From Methylobacterium hispanicum (lineage in GTDB: Bacteria; Pseudomonadota; Alphaproteobacteria; Rhizobiales; Beijerinckiaceae), in assembly GCF_022179285.1 (NCBI RefSeq), contig NZ_BPQO01000020.1, positions 59,717 through 123,716 of the forward strand: DNA of 64,000 nucleotides. Direction: 5' to 3'. The number at the start of each line of letters is the position of its first letter. Positions within the stretch are counted from its first letter, which is position 1. Of this stretch, positions 42,923 through 51,964 are shown one piece after another. The position numbers and the translations under genes are program-made. Below the pieces are notes generated by a model. That model did no database searches, was not told where the DNA came from, and worked only from the letters and a program-made list of their open reading frames with translations.

Positions 42923-44542
42923 ATGCGTTCCTTCACAAACGAAGACGTCCGGACCGTTGCGGAGGCCCACCCATGGGCGGAGCGCCTGCTGCGCCATCTG
43001 CGTGCGGATTCGGAGATGCTCGCCCGTTGCGGACGGGAAGGTTTCGCGTTCCGGCCCCTTCTTGTTCACGGGGCGAGGGCCGACGCCCGGCAGCGGGCTC
43101 TGTTTGCGGCGGTCGCGGGGTGCGTCGGCATGTCCTGCAGGGCATTCGCGCCTCACGAGGTTGAGGCCGAGGGGTGGTGCCGCAGCGGAAGCCGGCGCGA
43201 GATCCGCGTGTTCGAGGACATCGAGCGCTGGTCCGGCGAGGCTCTGCTCAGGATCGAGACCATGCTGCGCGCGGGTTGGGACGACGACGTCCTCCCGGTC
43301 TTCGTGGCGGCACGGGCCGACGACATCCCGGGCCGCATCTCGCGCATGCTCGCCGATGCGCCGATCGGCGAGGCCGCGGGGCATCCGGCCGCGCTGAAGC
43401 GGCTCGTCGCGACCGAGGTCGCCGAAAGCCTCCTCACGGAGCTCAAAGTGGCCGCGACCACCCGCGCGACGGCGCTCGCCGCCCTGTCGGCCCTCTTCGG
43501 ATCCCCGAAGGTCCCGAGCGACCCCTACGAGATGCGGCTTCTGGGCCTGCGGGCCCTCACCGACGTGACGGACTGGAGCGACGGCCGCTCTTTCGCAGAC
43601 TACGTCCAGCGCAGCCTCGGCACGTCGCGCGCGGGCGATCGACCGACGCGGATCGTCGTGAGGGAGATCGGAGGCGCCAACGACTCCCGCGGGATCGCGG
43701 ACATCTACGCACCACTGACCCGCCCATTGCCGCTCGGCGGCGGCCACCTCGATCCAAGGGACATCGCGGCCGAGTTGATGGAGGAGATGCCGTGGTTCCG
43801 GCACGCCATCGCGCGTCTGCGGAACGATCTGCGGATCGCCCATTTCGCGGATCGGCCCTACCTCAAATTCCGGCCGCTGCTCCTCGTCGGACCCGCCGGC
43901 GTCGGCAAGAGCCGGTTCGCGCGCCGGCTCGCCCAGATCGCGGGCGTCGGCTACCGGTACCTCAACGCAGGCGGCAAATCGTCGGGCGCGGACTTCGTCG
44001 GCAACGGCCGGTCGCATGAAGCACCGACGCCGTGCGCGCCCGTCGAGGCGATCTTCCGGTCCCGCTTCGCCAATCCGATCATGTTCGTCGACGAGATCGA
44101 CAAGGCGGCCAAGAACCTAGCCGCCGGAAAGCTCGAGGACGCCCTCCTGGCCGTCCTCGAGCCGGAAACCGCGAGGCGCTACTACGACGAGTGCCTTCAG
44201 GCCGACGTCGACCTGTTCTACGTGAACTACATGCTCGCCGCCAACGACCGCATGAACATCAACGACATCATGCGCTCGCGCGTGAGCGTCGAGACCGTCG
44301 AGAAGCCTCCGGCCGACGCCTTCCCGCAGATCGCCAGGAGCATCATGAACGAGGTCGCGGCCGACTACGGGCTGGACCCCGCGAGCATGCCGGGGGCGTG
44401 GGAATTCACGAAGGCCGAGTACGAGTTCAAGGCCGGCCGTTCGATCCGCGTCATCAAGCGCATGATGATCGACATGCTGCCTGAAATCCTGGGAGCGCAG
44501 CTGCGGCCGGCGGCGCACGAAAGCGTCGCCGCGGCGATCTGA
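42923..44542 (+). CDS. AAA+ ATPase, Lon-like, with a degenerate first AAA module
   Basis: 539 residues. The C-terminal module is intact: Walker A GPAGVGKS (323-330), Walker B IMFVDEIDK (386-394), and an Asn-Asp sensor region MLAANDRMN. It resembles the AAA module of Lon without the protease domain. The N-terminal 260 residues look like a decayed AAA module: PLLVHGARADARQ in place of Walker A, IRVFEDIERW in place of Walker B and VFVAARADDIPGRISRML like a sensor strand. The octamer at 42927-42934 lies in the first codons. A second Lon-like ATPase is at 50456. Substrate unknown. Confidence 0.8.
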   Translation: MRSFTNEDVRTVAEAHPWAERLLRHLRADSEMLARCGREGFAFRPLLVHGARADARQRALFAAVAGCVGMSCRAFAPHEVEAEGWCRSGSRREIRVFEDIERWSGEALLRIETMLRAGWDDDVLPVFVAARADDIPGRISRMLADAPIGEAAGHPAALKRLVATEVAESLLTELKVAATTRATALAALSALFGSPKVPSDPYEMRLLGLRALTDVTDWSDGRSFADYVQRSLGTSRAGDRPTRIVVREIGGANDSRGIADIYAPLTRPLPLGGGHLDPRDIAAELMEEMPWFRHAIARLRNDLRIAHFADRPYLKFRPLLLVGPAGVGKSRFARRLAQIAGVGYRYLNAGGKSSGADFVGNGRSHEAPTPCAPVEAIFRSRFANPIMFVDEIDKAAKNLAAGKLEDALLAVLEPETARRYYDECLQADVDLFYVNYMLAANDRMNINDIMRSRVSVETVEKPPADAFPQIARSIMNEVAADYGLDPASMPGAWEFTKAEYEFKAGRSIRVIKRMMIDMLPEILGAQLRPAAHESVAAAI

Positions 44543-44561
44543 CGACGGGTCCGCCGAGGCT

Positions 44562-45599
44562 TCAGTACGTCCGCGCCTTGCGGTCGATGCTCTGCTGCCG
44601 CACCAGGGCGTCCCGGAACTCGCGGAAGTAGTTGTCGATGCGCGCCCTGTAGCTGTCCGGGCTCTGCTCCTCGGCATAGACCACGCTGACGCGCGAAGGA
44701 CCGATCTTGCCGCGTTCCGGTGGGAACGATTCGCCGGTGATGACCGTCGTTCCGTCCCGGATCTCGACGTGTCCGCGCCCGCGGACGGGATCGAAATCCC
44801 GCATGTTGGAGGATGCGAGATGGCGCCGGTAGCGCGTCTCCAGGTTCGTCAGCGTCTGTTCGGCGGGCGCGGCGAGATTGTCGCCTTCGAGATCGAGACG
44901 CACTTCCTCGACCTCGTGGGACATGCGCACCGGCACCACCTCGGGCAGATCCTTGCAGATCGGGATCTCCTCGGAGCAGGCCGAATTGATGCTGCTGCCG
45001 ATGGGCAGGCGCGGCTTCCAGGCCCGGAAGTGGAGGCTCGGGCGGCGGCCGGAGGCCTCCATGACGAAGCGGCCTGGGCTCGGGCGGAAGTTGACGGTCA
45101 AGGTGAACCCTTCGAGCGGTGCGGGCATCGGCCGAAGGCGGATGGCGAACTTCTCCCAGAGCATGAACTGCCGCGCGCCCTGCCAGACGTCCGGGATCTG
45201 GAGGTCTCCGCCGCCCGGCACCTGCGAGGCGCGGCCCTGGACGACGTGCTTGAGGACCTTCGGGAACGGCTTGCCGTCCACGGGATCGAACTCCGGGCCG
45301 CGCTCGGTCGGGAAGAGGGACTGAAGGAAGGTCGTCAGATGCTCGGGTCCCAATCCGCGGGCGCCGTCGAAGGAGAACTCCTTCGTCCGGTCGACGCCCG
45401 TGTCGCGGAACTGCAGATTGACCCGATAGCGGCCCTTGAGCTGCTGCAGCTTGCAGAATACCTCCGCCGGTCCGTCCATTGGTTCGATGCCGAGGAAGAA
45501 CGGCGTGCGCGAAGGGCGCTCGCCCGTGGCGACGTCGCAGAGCGCGTGGGCGGGGGCCATGCCCACGGCGAGGAGCAGGGCGGCGGCGGGGAGGCGCAT
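44562..45599 (-). CDS. Secreted 345-residue protein, unrecognised
   Basis: ATG 45599 has GAAGGAACCGACAG upstream, where the octamer doubles as ribosome binding site. A signal peptide (AAALLLAVGMAPAHA, cleavage near residue 19) is followed by a Cys-containing beta-rich protein with the cysteine groups CDVAT, VFCKLQQL and CSEEIPICKD. It has helical ends (QQSIDRKARTY). It runs opposite to the AAA+ gene, with 20 bases between stops. An envelope role is likely, given export and neighbours; the fold is not recognised. Confidence 0.65.
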   Translation of the reverse strand: MRLPAAALLLAVGMAPAHALCDVATGERPSRTPFFLGIEPMDGPAEVFCKLQQLKGRYRVNLQFRDTGVDRTKEFSFDGARGLGPEHLTTFLQSLFPTERGPEFDPVDGKPFPKVLKHVVQGRASQVPGGGDLQIPDVWQGARQFMLWEKFAIRLRPMPAPLEGFTLTVNFRPSPGRFVMEASGRRPSLHFRAWKPRLPIGSSINSACSEEIPICKDLPEVVPVRMSHEVEEVRLDLEGDNLAAPAEQTLTNLETRYRRHLASSNMRDFDPVRGRGHVEIRDGTTVITGESFPPERGKIGPSRVSVVYAEEQSPDSYRARIDNYFREFRDALVRQQSIDRKARTY

Positions 45600-45605
45600 C
45601 TGTCG

Positions 45606-45676
45606 GTTCCTTCGTCTCGACGACGACCATCGTGCGCATCGCAGCCGCGGGCAAGTGAGGCGGCTCCCATTCCTTC
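45606..45676. promoter_or_regulatory. Promoter and two octamers between divergent genes
   Basis: On the minus strand, TTGCCC (45654-45649) and GATGGT (45631-45626) are 17 bases apart and lead to the gene starting at 45599. Octamers lie at 45606-45613 (within the leader) and 45669-45676 (upstream of the -35 box). Together with 5914-5964 this shows the same order of -35, -10 and octamer on both strands. Confidence 0.5.
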
Positions 45677-45736
45677 AATTTCGTTGACGGGCGCGCCGGC
45701 CCGGCTCATGCTCCCCGGCATCGAAGGAGTGAACCA

Positions 45737-46075
45737 GTGACAGACGAGGCCGGAAACGCGCGCCGCAGGCAGGCCGTCGGGGACCGCCCCGTCTCCGTGT
45801 ACGTGGTCGGCGGCGAGGTCTCGACGCTCGGGTCGGCCGATCCCTTCTGGTTCAAGGCGCCCGCCGTGTTCATGGGCTGCCTGCAGGTCTTCCTGTTTCC
45901 TTTCCGCGCCGTGCTGCTGGCGGCCGAGATCGTCCTCGCCTCCGCCCTCCTGGCGCTCGGCGTCGCGGGCTGGATGTGGTGGACGAAGCGCATCACGGAC
46001 CAGGACGTCGCCGACCTGCTGATGGAGGCGGGCGACCGGGTCCTCTCCATCCTTCGGAGCGCGGGAGTGTTCTGA
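45737..46075 (+). CDS. Small membrane protein, unrecognised
   Basis: 112 residues with a GTG start; GAAGGAG at 45723-45729 is a strong ribosome binding site. Residues about 40-80 form one long or two closely spaced hydrophobic helices (VFMGCLQVFLFPFRAVLLAA and ASALLALGVAGWMWW). It begins a four-gene run in which the next gene starts in the overlapping TGATG. Confidence 0.6.
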   Translation: MTDEAGNARRRQAVGDRPVSVYVVGGEVSTLGSADPFWFKAPAVFMGCLQVFLFPFRAVLLAAEIVLASALLALGVAGWMWWTKRITDQDVADLLMEAGDRVLSILRSAGVF

Positions 46076-46506
46076 TGGCCCACGTGCGGTCCCTGATCAG
46101 GGCCCTGGCAGCGACGCTCGCCGGCGCGGTCGTCGGCGTCCACGTCTCCGCAGCCGTGCCCGCGCTGGTCTTCGAGGGCTCGTTCGGCGACTTCCTCCGG
46201 ATGACGGCCGCGGTTCAGCTGACCGCCCTCTGCACTGCCGTCGCCACGGCTCCTCTCCTCGCGCGGGGATTGCGGGAGGACGGCCCCCGCCGCTTGGCAT
46301 GGCAATGCGCCCTGATCGGCGGGATGGTCGTCGCGGGCGCCGAGATGCGCTGGATGATGTTCCTGGATCTCTCGCCGACGCCGACGCACTTCTGGAGCGT
46401 CGTGTTCAACGCGCTGCTCCGCGGCGTGCCCGGCGGCGTCGTAGGCGCCGGCATGGCAATGGCGATCCTCCACTGCTCGGCTCCGCGCCCGAAGGCCCTC
46501 GCATGA
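46075..46506 (+). CDS. Small multi-helix membrane protein, unrecognised
   Basis: 143 residues, ATG 46075 overlapping the previous stop. Four hydrophobic segments are visible (for example LAATLAGAVVGVHVSAA and LIGGMVVAGAEM), so it is an inner-membrane protein. Its stop overlaps the next start (ATGA-type). With 45737 it may form a membrane pair for the exported proteins around it. Confidence 0.6.
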   Translation: MAHVRSLIRALAATLAGAVVGVHVSAAVPALVFEGSFGDFLRMTAAVQLTALCTAVATAPLLARGLREDGPRRLAWQCALIGGMVVAGAEMRWMMFLDLSPTPTHFWSVVFNALLRGVPGGVVGAGMAMAILHCSAPRPKALA

Positions 46507-47153
46507 GGCCGCTCCCCGAAGGGACTGCTTTCGCGCTTTCCGAGGTCGAACGGGAGAACCTCCGCTTCCTGTCGAGGGCGCTGACGCTGAGGGTCGATCC
46601 CGCGGTGGTCGGCTTCGTATGCCGGCGCGGAGGACCCCGTCCGGGCGAGGACTGGTTCGAGGCGTCCCGGGTGCTGACCACGACCAGGCGGGCCTACGAC
46701 GTCCTTCCGAAGCTCATCAGGGTCGTCGGTCCCGAGGCCGCCCCGGGCCTGATCCTCTACAGGTGGCGTTTCCTGTCGGCTCCCCCGGCGCACGACGTCC
46801 TGGAAGGCCGGCGATCCGTTCTGCCCGGTTCGGCCTCGATTCTGGCCGAGGCCGCCGCACTCGCCTACGCGCTGGCTCAGCGGGCACTGGCGGACCGCGA
46901 GACCCGGATGCCGGCGTTCGAGGCCTTCGCCAGAACCGTCGAGCGGGATCTTCCCTTCCGCGCCGGCGCTCTGGCCCTGCACATGGCGGGCGCTCTGATC
47001 GACCTCGACGCGGGCGTCCGGCGAGTGGCGGGGTGGGCGTCGATGGAAGACAAGCTGCGGGCCGATCTGCTCGGCCTCGGGGCGGTCCGTGCGGCGCGCT
47101 CCACCCGCTCGCGGTTTTCGCCGAGGTCCGTCATCCTGCACGCGCAGGAGTAG
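46503..47153 (+). CDS. Unrecognised 216-residue protein
   Basis: ATG 46503 overlaps the preceding stop. The product is Arg/Ala-rich and largely helical, with no signal peptide. Several Arg-rich stretches (TTTRRAYDVLPKLIR, SRALTLRVDP) could support nucleic acid or protein contacts. No domain is recognised. The next gene follows after 4 bases. Confidence 0.6.
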   Translation: MRPLPEGTAFALSEVERENLRFLSRALTLRVDPAVVGFVCRRGGPRPGEDWFEASRVLTTTRRAYDVLPKLIRVVGPEAAPGLILYRWRFLSAPPAHDVLEGRRSVLPGSASILAEAAALAYALAQRALADRETRMPAFEAFARTVERDLPFRAGALALHMAGALIDLDAGVRRVAGWASMEDKLRADLLGLGAVRAARSTRSRFSPRSVILHAQE

Positions 47154-47157
47154 AGCG

Positions 47158-48420
47158 ATGCCCCCTCGTTATGAAAACCTTCCGGCGCGCCCAGCGGCCG
47201 GTGGCGTCGCGAATGCCGGCCCCCGCGGACTGAGACCCGCCGATCCCGCGGCGGCCATGCGGGAGAAGCTGCGCCTCCTCTCCCAGGCGACCGCCCATCT
47301 TCGCGACGAGTACGGATCGGACGATCTCCGGCGTGGTGCCGAGAACGAGCGGCGGCTGGACCGTGGGCGTCCGGCCCTCGCCGGCCCCGCACCGGGTTGG
47401 ACGGTTCCGGCGCTCCCGAGGGGCGGCGCGCTCGCCGGCCCGGTCGCGGCGGAACGGCTCCCGGCGCCCGTCGTCGGCGGACTTCCCGCGCTCGCGGGAG
47501 GCGGTGCCGCGCCGGGGGGCGCGCCGCCGCAGGTCAGGAGCTGGACCCGCATCCGCGACATGAACGGGGGGGCCTACCTGCACAACGAGGGCATCCGCGC
47601 CTTCATGCGGCGGCAGCACCGGCAGTGGCCGTGTTTCGCCCGGCACGAGCAGGTCTGGCAGGCCGCCGGCCGCGATCCGCTGGGCATGGTCTCGGGCCTC
47701 AGCCTCGTCCGCGGCCTGCCGCAGGCCGATCCGCGCGAGTCGCGGGAGGTCGAGCGCGAGATCCAGGCGGTCGCCGGATGGATCCGCGCGAACGGCGTGA
47801 CGATCGCGGCGGACCGCGTCGATCACGGCCAAGCGCTCGGCAACTACGTCACCGAGGTCGTGCTGGCCACCACCGACGACAAGAGCTTCCTCCTCGTCCG
47901 CGAGCCGGCGGAGAACGGCTTCGAGGGCCTGCACATCTATTGCTGGGAGGGCGGCACCGCGATCTACCGCGACGGCGTCGGCCGCGCGTTCCTGGAACGG
48001 ACGGCGCAGGCCCCGGCTCTTCCGGCGCCCCAGGCTCGCCTTGCCCCGCCGCCTCGGCCGCCGATTGCGCACGACCTCGCCGCCCGGCATCGCGAGGTCC
48101 CGGCCGAGGCCGGGCGCGCGAGCAAGCTCCGAGATCTGCCCACGGCGGCGTCGCCTTCCGTGACGGCATCGTCCGACCGCCTCTCGGGCTTGAGGTCGGC
48201 AGGCTTTCTGCCGGGCGGGTCGAAGGAAGGCCCTTTCCTCGCTCGTCCGGAAGAGGATGGAACGGTCACCCGGATCTTCGGCGAGAAGGGCAAGCAGCTG
48301 GCCAAGAGCGGGAGCTTCAGGATCCAGTCCCTCGACCAAGCCGGGACCGTGCTGGACGAACGCATGGCCGACGATCCAGAGGACGCGCTGCGGATGCCCC
48401 CGGCGGGGCCGCGCCCCTGA
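47158..48420 (+). CDS. Unrecognised 420-residue protein with a Pro/Gly-rich N terminus
   Basis: ATG 47158 closes the coupled run starting at 45737. Residues 1-145 are low-complexity (Ala, Gly, Pro, Arg). A folded segment from about 145-285 (TRIRDMNGGAYLHNEGIRAF, then WIRANGVTIAADRVDHGQ and GLHIYCWEGGTAIYRD) is followed by another Pro-rich linker. The final 80 residues look beta-rich (VTRIFGEKGKQLAKSGSF). A structural or scaffolding protein is one reading. No family recognised. Confidence 0.6.
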   Translation: MPPRYENLPARPAAGGVANAGPRGLRPADPAAAMREKLRLLSQATAHLRDEYGSDDLRRGAENERRLDRGRPALAGPAPGWTVPALPRGGALAGPVAAERLPAPVVGGLPALAGGGAAPGGAPPQVRSWTRIRDMNGGAYLHNEGIRAFMRRQHRQWPCFARHEQVWQAAGRDPLGMVSGLSLVRGLPQADPRESREVEREIQAVAGWIRANGVTIAADRVDHGQALGNYVTEVVLATTDDKSFLLVREPAENGFEGLHIYCWEGGTAIYRDGVGRAFLERTAQAPALPAPQARLAPPPRPPIAHDLAARHREVPAEAGRASKLRDLPTAASPSVTASSDRLSGLRSAGFLPGGSKEGPFLARPEEDGTVTRIFGEKGKQLAKSGSFRIQSLDQAGTVLDERMADDPEDALRMPPAGPRP

Positions 48421-48489
48421 TCCGCGCCGGGCGTTCGGAGCCCCGTCGATCCGGCTTGGTGCCGAGGGCGCTCCGATCCCAGCTCCGGA

Positions 48490-49104
48490 TCAGCGCCTGC
48501 CGGTGAGGCCCGCGGCTTCGAGGGCCTGCCTGAGGGCCGCATCCCCGACGGGGGTCCCGGGATTTCCGGCGGCGAGGGGCGGCTTCCGATCGTGCCCGGG
48601 CGGCGCCACGGCGGACGCGGACGGCTCCGGCTCCGGAGCGGGAGACGGCGGCGGCTTGGGCCGCTCCGATTCGATGAGCCGGCCCAGGCGGGCTTCGGCG
48701 TCCAGGCGGCGGGCTTCCGCCGAAGGGCCGGCCTCCCGCTTCGAGACCGCATCGACCGCGTGCTTGGCCAGCCGCGGCGCGAGATCCGTCGTCCAGGGTC
48801 CCGAGAACAGGAAGCCAGCGTGCCCGCTCTCGGAGGCGAAGATGCGGAAGGGCGCGTCCTCGCCCGTCACGAAGACGGAGAGACGCGGGTAGTCCTCGAC
48901 GACGCGGTAGGGTCCGAAATCGAAGCACCGATAATAGCCGCCGGCATCCGATGGCTTCATGTCCAGACCGCACCGGACGTACCGGCCGCCGTCCATGAGC
49001 GCCCTGGCGGTGCGGACGATCTGCGCCGCATCGGCGGCGAGCGGACGGGTCGGTGCGGCGGGAATCGCCGCCAAGGCGAGCGCGAGGACGGCCGGGATGC
49101 GCAC
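48490..49104 (-). CDS. Secreted 204-residue protein, unrecognised
   Basis: GTG 49104 gives a signal peptide (AVLALALAAIPAAPTRPLA) directly; an upstream ATG at 49173 would add a non-signal extension. The mature part contains YVRCGLDMKP and YYRCFDFGPY, a likely disulfide pair. A Pro-rich linker (PKPPPSPAPEPEPS) leads to a short C-terminal helix (DAALRQALEAAGL). It follows the 49106-49405 gene by 1 base, so they are coupled. Confidence 0.6.
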   Translation of the reverse strand: MRIPAVLALALAAIPAAPTRPLAADAAQIVRTARALMDGGRYVRCGLDMKPSDAGGYYRCFDFGPYRVVEDYPRLSVFVTGEDAPFRIFASESGHAGFLFSGPWTTDLAPRLAKHAVDAVSKREAGPSAEARRLDAEARLGRLIESERPKPPPSPAPEPEPSASAVAPPGHDRKPPLAAGNPGTPVGDAALRQALEAAGLTGRR

Positions 49105-49105
49105 G

Positions 49106-49405
49106 TCAGGTCCCGGCGGCAGTACGGGCGCCGGCACTCGGCCGCCTGTGCCAGAGCCCTTTGCGGTACTCAATCAGGCCGGCGCGCCTCGCCCGCTGCA
49201 GCAGGCGGTCGGCGATGCGGTTGGCTGGCCCCCAGGGGCCGTACTTGGGATCCACGGCGGCCGTGGGAACGCCGGACTCGACGAGGAACGCCTGGATTTC
49301 ACCGGCCCGAAAACCGCTGCGGCTTCCGATCTCCTGCATGGCGGCATCGACGATCCTGGTGGGGACCTCGTATCCCTCGACGACGAACGGCTTGTCTTCG
49401 GGCAT
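49106..49405 (-). CDS. Small protein, possible winged-helix fold, unrecognised
   Basis: 99 residues from ATG 49405. The order of helices and the RLLQRARRAGLIEYRKGLWH ending are compatible with a small winged-helix domain, but there is no strong motif. It is the third gene of a minus-strand group of four. Confidence 0.5.
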   Translation of the reverse strand: MPEDKPFVVEGYEVPTRIVDAAMQEIGSRSGFRAGEIQAFLVESGVPTAAVDPKYGPWGPANRIADRLLQRARRAGLIEYRKGLWHRRPSAGARTAAGT

Positions 49406-49435
49406 CGGGCTACTCCTGCCTCGTTGGATCGGGCG

Positions 49436-49780
49436 TCAGCCGGCCGGCATCCGGTGGCAGGTGGCGCCAGCGAAATCGACGTGATCGACGACGTCGAGCG
49501 TCCGGGCGCTGCCGTGCCAGCAGGCGTGCTGGCGGCAGGCGCGCCACTCGACGCGGCCGCCGCCGAGAAAGAGCAGGACGACTTCGGCGTCGGGGCCGCG
49601 CCACGTCATGGTCACGCGCCCATGCTGATCGCCCGCGACTTCGGTCGGGCTGCGGACGACGCCGGACGCGATCGCCGCGAAGCGAAGGGCGTCGGCGCGG
49701 CTGTTCTCGACGATGTCCCGCGTGCCGGCGACCGCTCTGGAGAGCCGGCAGATCGTGAAAGGTACGACCTCCGCGGTCAT
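49436..49780 (-). CDS. Unrecognised 114-residue protein
   Basis: The start ATG 49780 lies in an ATGA overlap with the upstream gene (stop at 49777-49779), which decides the start. The product has a beta-rich middle (VTMTWRGPDAEVVLLFLGGG) and a Cys/His pair (CRQHACWH) that could bind a metal. No family recognised. Confidence 0.55.
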   Translation of the reverse strand: MTAEVVPFTICRLSRAVAGTRDIVENSRADALRFAAIASGVVRSPTEVAGDQHGRVTMTWRGPDAEVVLLFLGGGRVEWRACRQHACWHGSARTLDVVDHVDFAGATCHRMPAG

Positions 49781-50220
49781 TGCGTGCGACGGTCCTCCAA
49801 GAGATCCATCTCGCGCAGGCGGAGCAGCATCTCCATGGCGTGGAATTCCCGCATCGCTGCCGGGTCCGCGTCCGGAGCGGTAGCGAGGACCGCCAGGATG
49901 GCCGCCTCCTCCGCCGAGAGCATGCGACCCAGGATGCGGCCGAGCGCCTCCCCGATGGCGTCGCCCTGGCGGAGGCGGTCCAGAAGCTGGCCGGCAGCGG
50001 CACCGAGCTGCTTGTCCTCCTGGTTCTTGCGGCTGCACGATTCCCCCAGGATCCTGAGAGCATCGGCGGCATCCACCTGCGCGCGGAACGCGTAGGAGAG
50101 GACCGCGTAGATGCGGGTCCGTTTGCCGTGGTCGAGCAGGGGAACGATCTGGTCGCGCTCCCGCGGGGGGTGGGGTTGGGCGTCGAGGGCTTCCTGCGCC
50201 TCCCCGTCTCCCAGGGTCAT
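49777..50220 (-). CDS. Possible GspF/PilR-like pilus assembly fragment, otherwise unrecognised
   Basis: 147 residues from ATG 50220 with AAGGAG upstream. The helical pattern FRAQVDAADALRILGESCSR, QLLDRLRQGDAIGEALGR and LSAEEAAILAVLAT resembles the first cytoplasmic domain of type II secretion/type IV pilus F-proteins, which carry LASLLxAGVPLxEALxIL and LRxGxSLSEAL. It lacks the membrane helices of a complete F-protein. With a type IVb pilin in the same window this is plausible but weak. Confidence 0.35.
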   Translation of the reverse strand: MTLGDGEAQEALDAQPHPPRERDQIVPLLDHGKRTRIYAVLSYAFRAQVDAADALRILGESCSRKNQEDKQLGAAAGQLLDRLRQGDAIGEALGRILGRMLSAEEAAILAVLATAPDADPAAMREFHAMEMLLRLREMDLLEDRRTQ

Positions 50221-50284
50221 GACGAGCCGCTCCTTAGAAAAAGACCGTCAGACCATGCTTCGGCTGGAGGGTGCCGTCAACGTC

Positions 50285-50292
50285 GTTCCTTC
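50285..50292 (+). promoter_or_regulatory. GTTCCTTC octamer in a divergent gap
   Basis: The octamer lies in the 235-base gap between the minus-strand group (start 50220) and the AAA+ gene (start 50456). A TTGACA at 50374-50379 has no good -10 partner. Either direction could be regulated. Confidence 0.3.
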
Positions 50293-50455
50293 GTCATACC
50301 TTGGCGATGGAAAGGAGCGTTAAGGCTTCGTACCGAAAGACCGCAGCGGTCGAACCCGTCCCCGGCTCCCGAGTTGACATCGCTACCGGAGGTCGCGACG
50401 GTGCGCTCTTCCGGCGCCGCGGCGGGCCGGCCGGAACATCGGCGGGGTTGACGGG

Positions 50456-51964
50456 ATGGACGCTGAACGGCTGTCGCCGCGGGTGGACGAGATGTGGCTC
50501 GAGCCCCACGCGGCCGGCGAAGGCGTCCGCAATGCCGCGGCGGCTCTCGCGGGGGTCTCCGTCGACACGCTCTTCAACCGCATGGCGTCGAGCGCCGTCG
50601 CGGGCGGACCGGATGCGGCCTACGCCGTCGGCATGGCGCTCGTCGCGAGCGCTCTCGACGCTTCGCCGGTGGAAGGGACGATGCATCGCGGCCTCGGGCT
50701 CTCCTGGCTGTGGATCGCGGCCTGCCGGGGACACGTCGCCGCCGCCATGGAGATCGGGCGCTCCCTGTCCGCAGAGTCGGCCGCGGAGTTCCCGCGGAGG
50801 CCCCAGGCCGATCTGTCGAGCCTTGCCCAGCACTGGTTCAACGTGGCTACGGCGGCGGGCACGGATCGCCCTGCCGCGGCAGGGCCGATCGGCGGGCTTC
50901 GGACAGGTCGGGGACGGGGGGCGGGGATTCCGCGCGTGGTTCCGCCCCAGCCCCTCGCAGACCCTGCGCGAGGGCTGCCCAGAGAGAGCCGGCGGAGCGC
51001 ATCGGCCGCGTTCCCTCGCGGGAAGGTCGTGCTGCGGCAGGGCATCGGCGACCCAGCCTCCACGGAGGGAACGGCGCTCGCCAAGCGCTACGCCGCCCTG
51101 CTCGGCGGCCCGATCCCCTGCGTCGGGCGCGTGCCGAAGCCGGGCGAGATCATGGCGTTCTTTGAGCGCAAGTGGCCGTGGGCGATGTGCGTCGCCGAGC
51201 ATCTGCAGAGCCAGGCCGACCTGCTGACGCTCGCGGGGCTCGGCCACTCCGCCGACCCGATCTACGGAGGCGGCGCGACCGTCACGATCGAGCCCATCCT
51301 CCTCGTGGGAGAACCCGGATCGGGCAAGACGCGCCTCGCCAAGGCGATCGGCGACCTCTTCGGCCTCCCCCGCGTGCTCGTGCCCTGCGGCGGGTCGTCC
51401 GACCACGGCGGACTGGCGGCCTTCTCCCGCGGTTGGTCGACGGCCCGCGCCTGCGCGCCCGCCCAGGCGATGGCGGAGCACGGTTGCGCGAACCCGCTCA
51501 TGATCCTGGACGAGATCGACAAGGCCAGCCGCCCCGGCGGTCAGAACGGCAGCGTCATGGGCACCGCGCTGTCGATGATGGAGGAGGCCCAGGAGTACCA
51601 CGATTCCTGCCTGATGGCCCCGATCGACCTGTCCGCGGTCACGTTCATCGGCATCGCCAACGACGAGAAGCTCCTGGAGAGCGCGCTCCTCGACCGTTTC
51701 GACGTCCAGCGGATCCCGAGGCCGAAGTCCGAGCACGTGCCCGTCATCCTGGAGGCGATCCGCGACGACGTGATCGAGCGCCTGGGCATCCATCCGTCGG
51801 CATTCCCGAAGACCACGCGCGAGGATCTGAAGCGGTTCAGGGACCTGTTCGACGGATCCAGCGGCTCGCTCCGGGTCCTGAGGAAGGCCTATCGTCGGAT
51901 GATCGGCGTGAAAGCGGGCCTGCAGCTGCGCGACGACATGGACGGGGGCCGGCAACTCAACTGA
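50456..51964 (+). CDS. AAA+ ATPase, Lon-like, second copy
   Basis: 502 residues. Walker A GEPGSGKT (285-292), Walker B LMILDEIDK (about 348-356), sensor region IGIANDEKLLESALLDRFDV and a terminal helical lid. The AAA module resembles that at 42923 (both DEIDK), but the N-terminal 230 residues are different, helical and Ala-rich (SSAVAGGPDAAYAVGMALVA), with a possible Sel1-like repeat; a low-complexity stretch at about 140-175 joins the parts. No protease domain is present. It could power assembly or disassembly of an element-encoded complex. Confidence 0.8.
   Translation: MDAERLSPRVDEMWLEPHAAGEGVRNAAAALAGVSVDTLFNRMASSAVAGGPDAAYAVGMALVASALDASPVEGTMHRGLGLSWLWIAACRGHVAAAMEIGRSLSAESAAEFPRRPQADLSSLAQHWFNVATAAGTDRPAAAGPIGGLRTGRGRGAGIPRVVPPQPLADPARGLPRESRRSASAAFPRGKVVLRQGIGDPASTEGTALAKRYAALLGGPIPCVGRVPKPGEIMAFFERKWPWAMCVAEHLQSQADLLTLAGLGHSADPIYGGGATVTIEPILLVGEPGSGKTRLAKAIGDLFGLPRVLVPCGGSSDHGGLAAFSRGWSTARACAPAQAMAEHGCANPLMILDEIDKASRPGGQNGSVMGTALSMMEEAQEYHDSCLMAPIDLSAVTFIGIANDEKLLESALLDRFDVQRIPRPKSEHVPVILEAIRDDVIERLGIHPSAFPKTTREDLKRFRDLFDGSSGSLRVLRKAYRRMIGVKAGLQLRDDMDGGRQLN

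Noticed and set aside
42365..44017. Minus-strand frame opposite the first AAA+ gene
   Set aside because: No start signal; the plus strand has Walker motifs, so this is a shadow.
14595..44029. The identical 14-mer ATGAAGCACCGACG at 14595-14608 and 44016-44029 as attachment sites
   Set aside because: The second copy lies inside the conserved P-loop region of the AAA+ gene, no integrase is present, and a single match in 64 kb can be chance.
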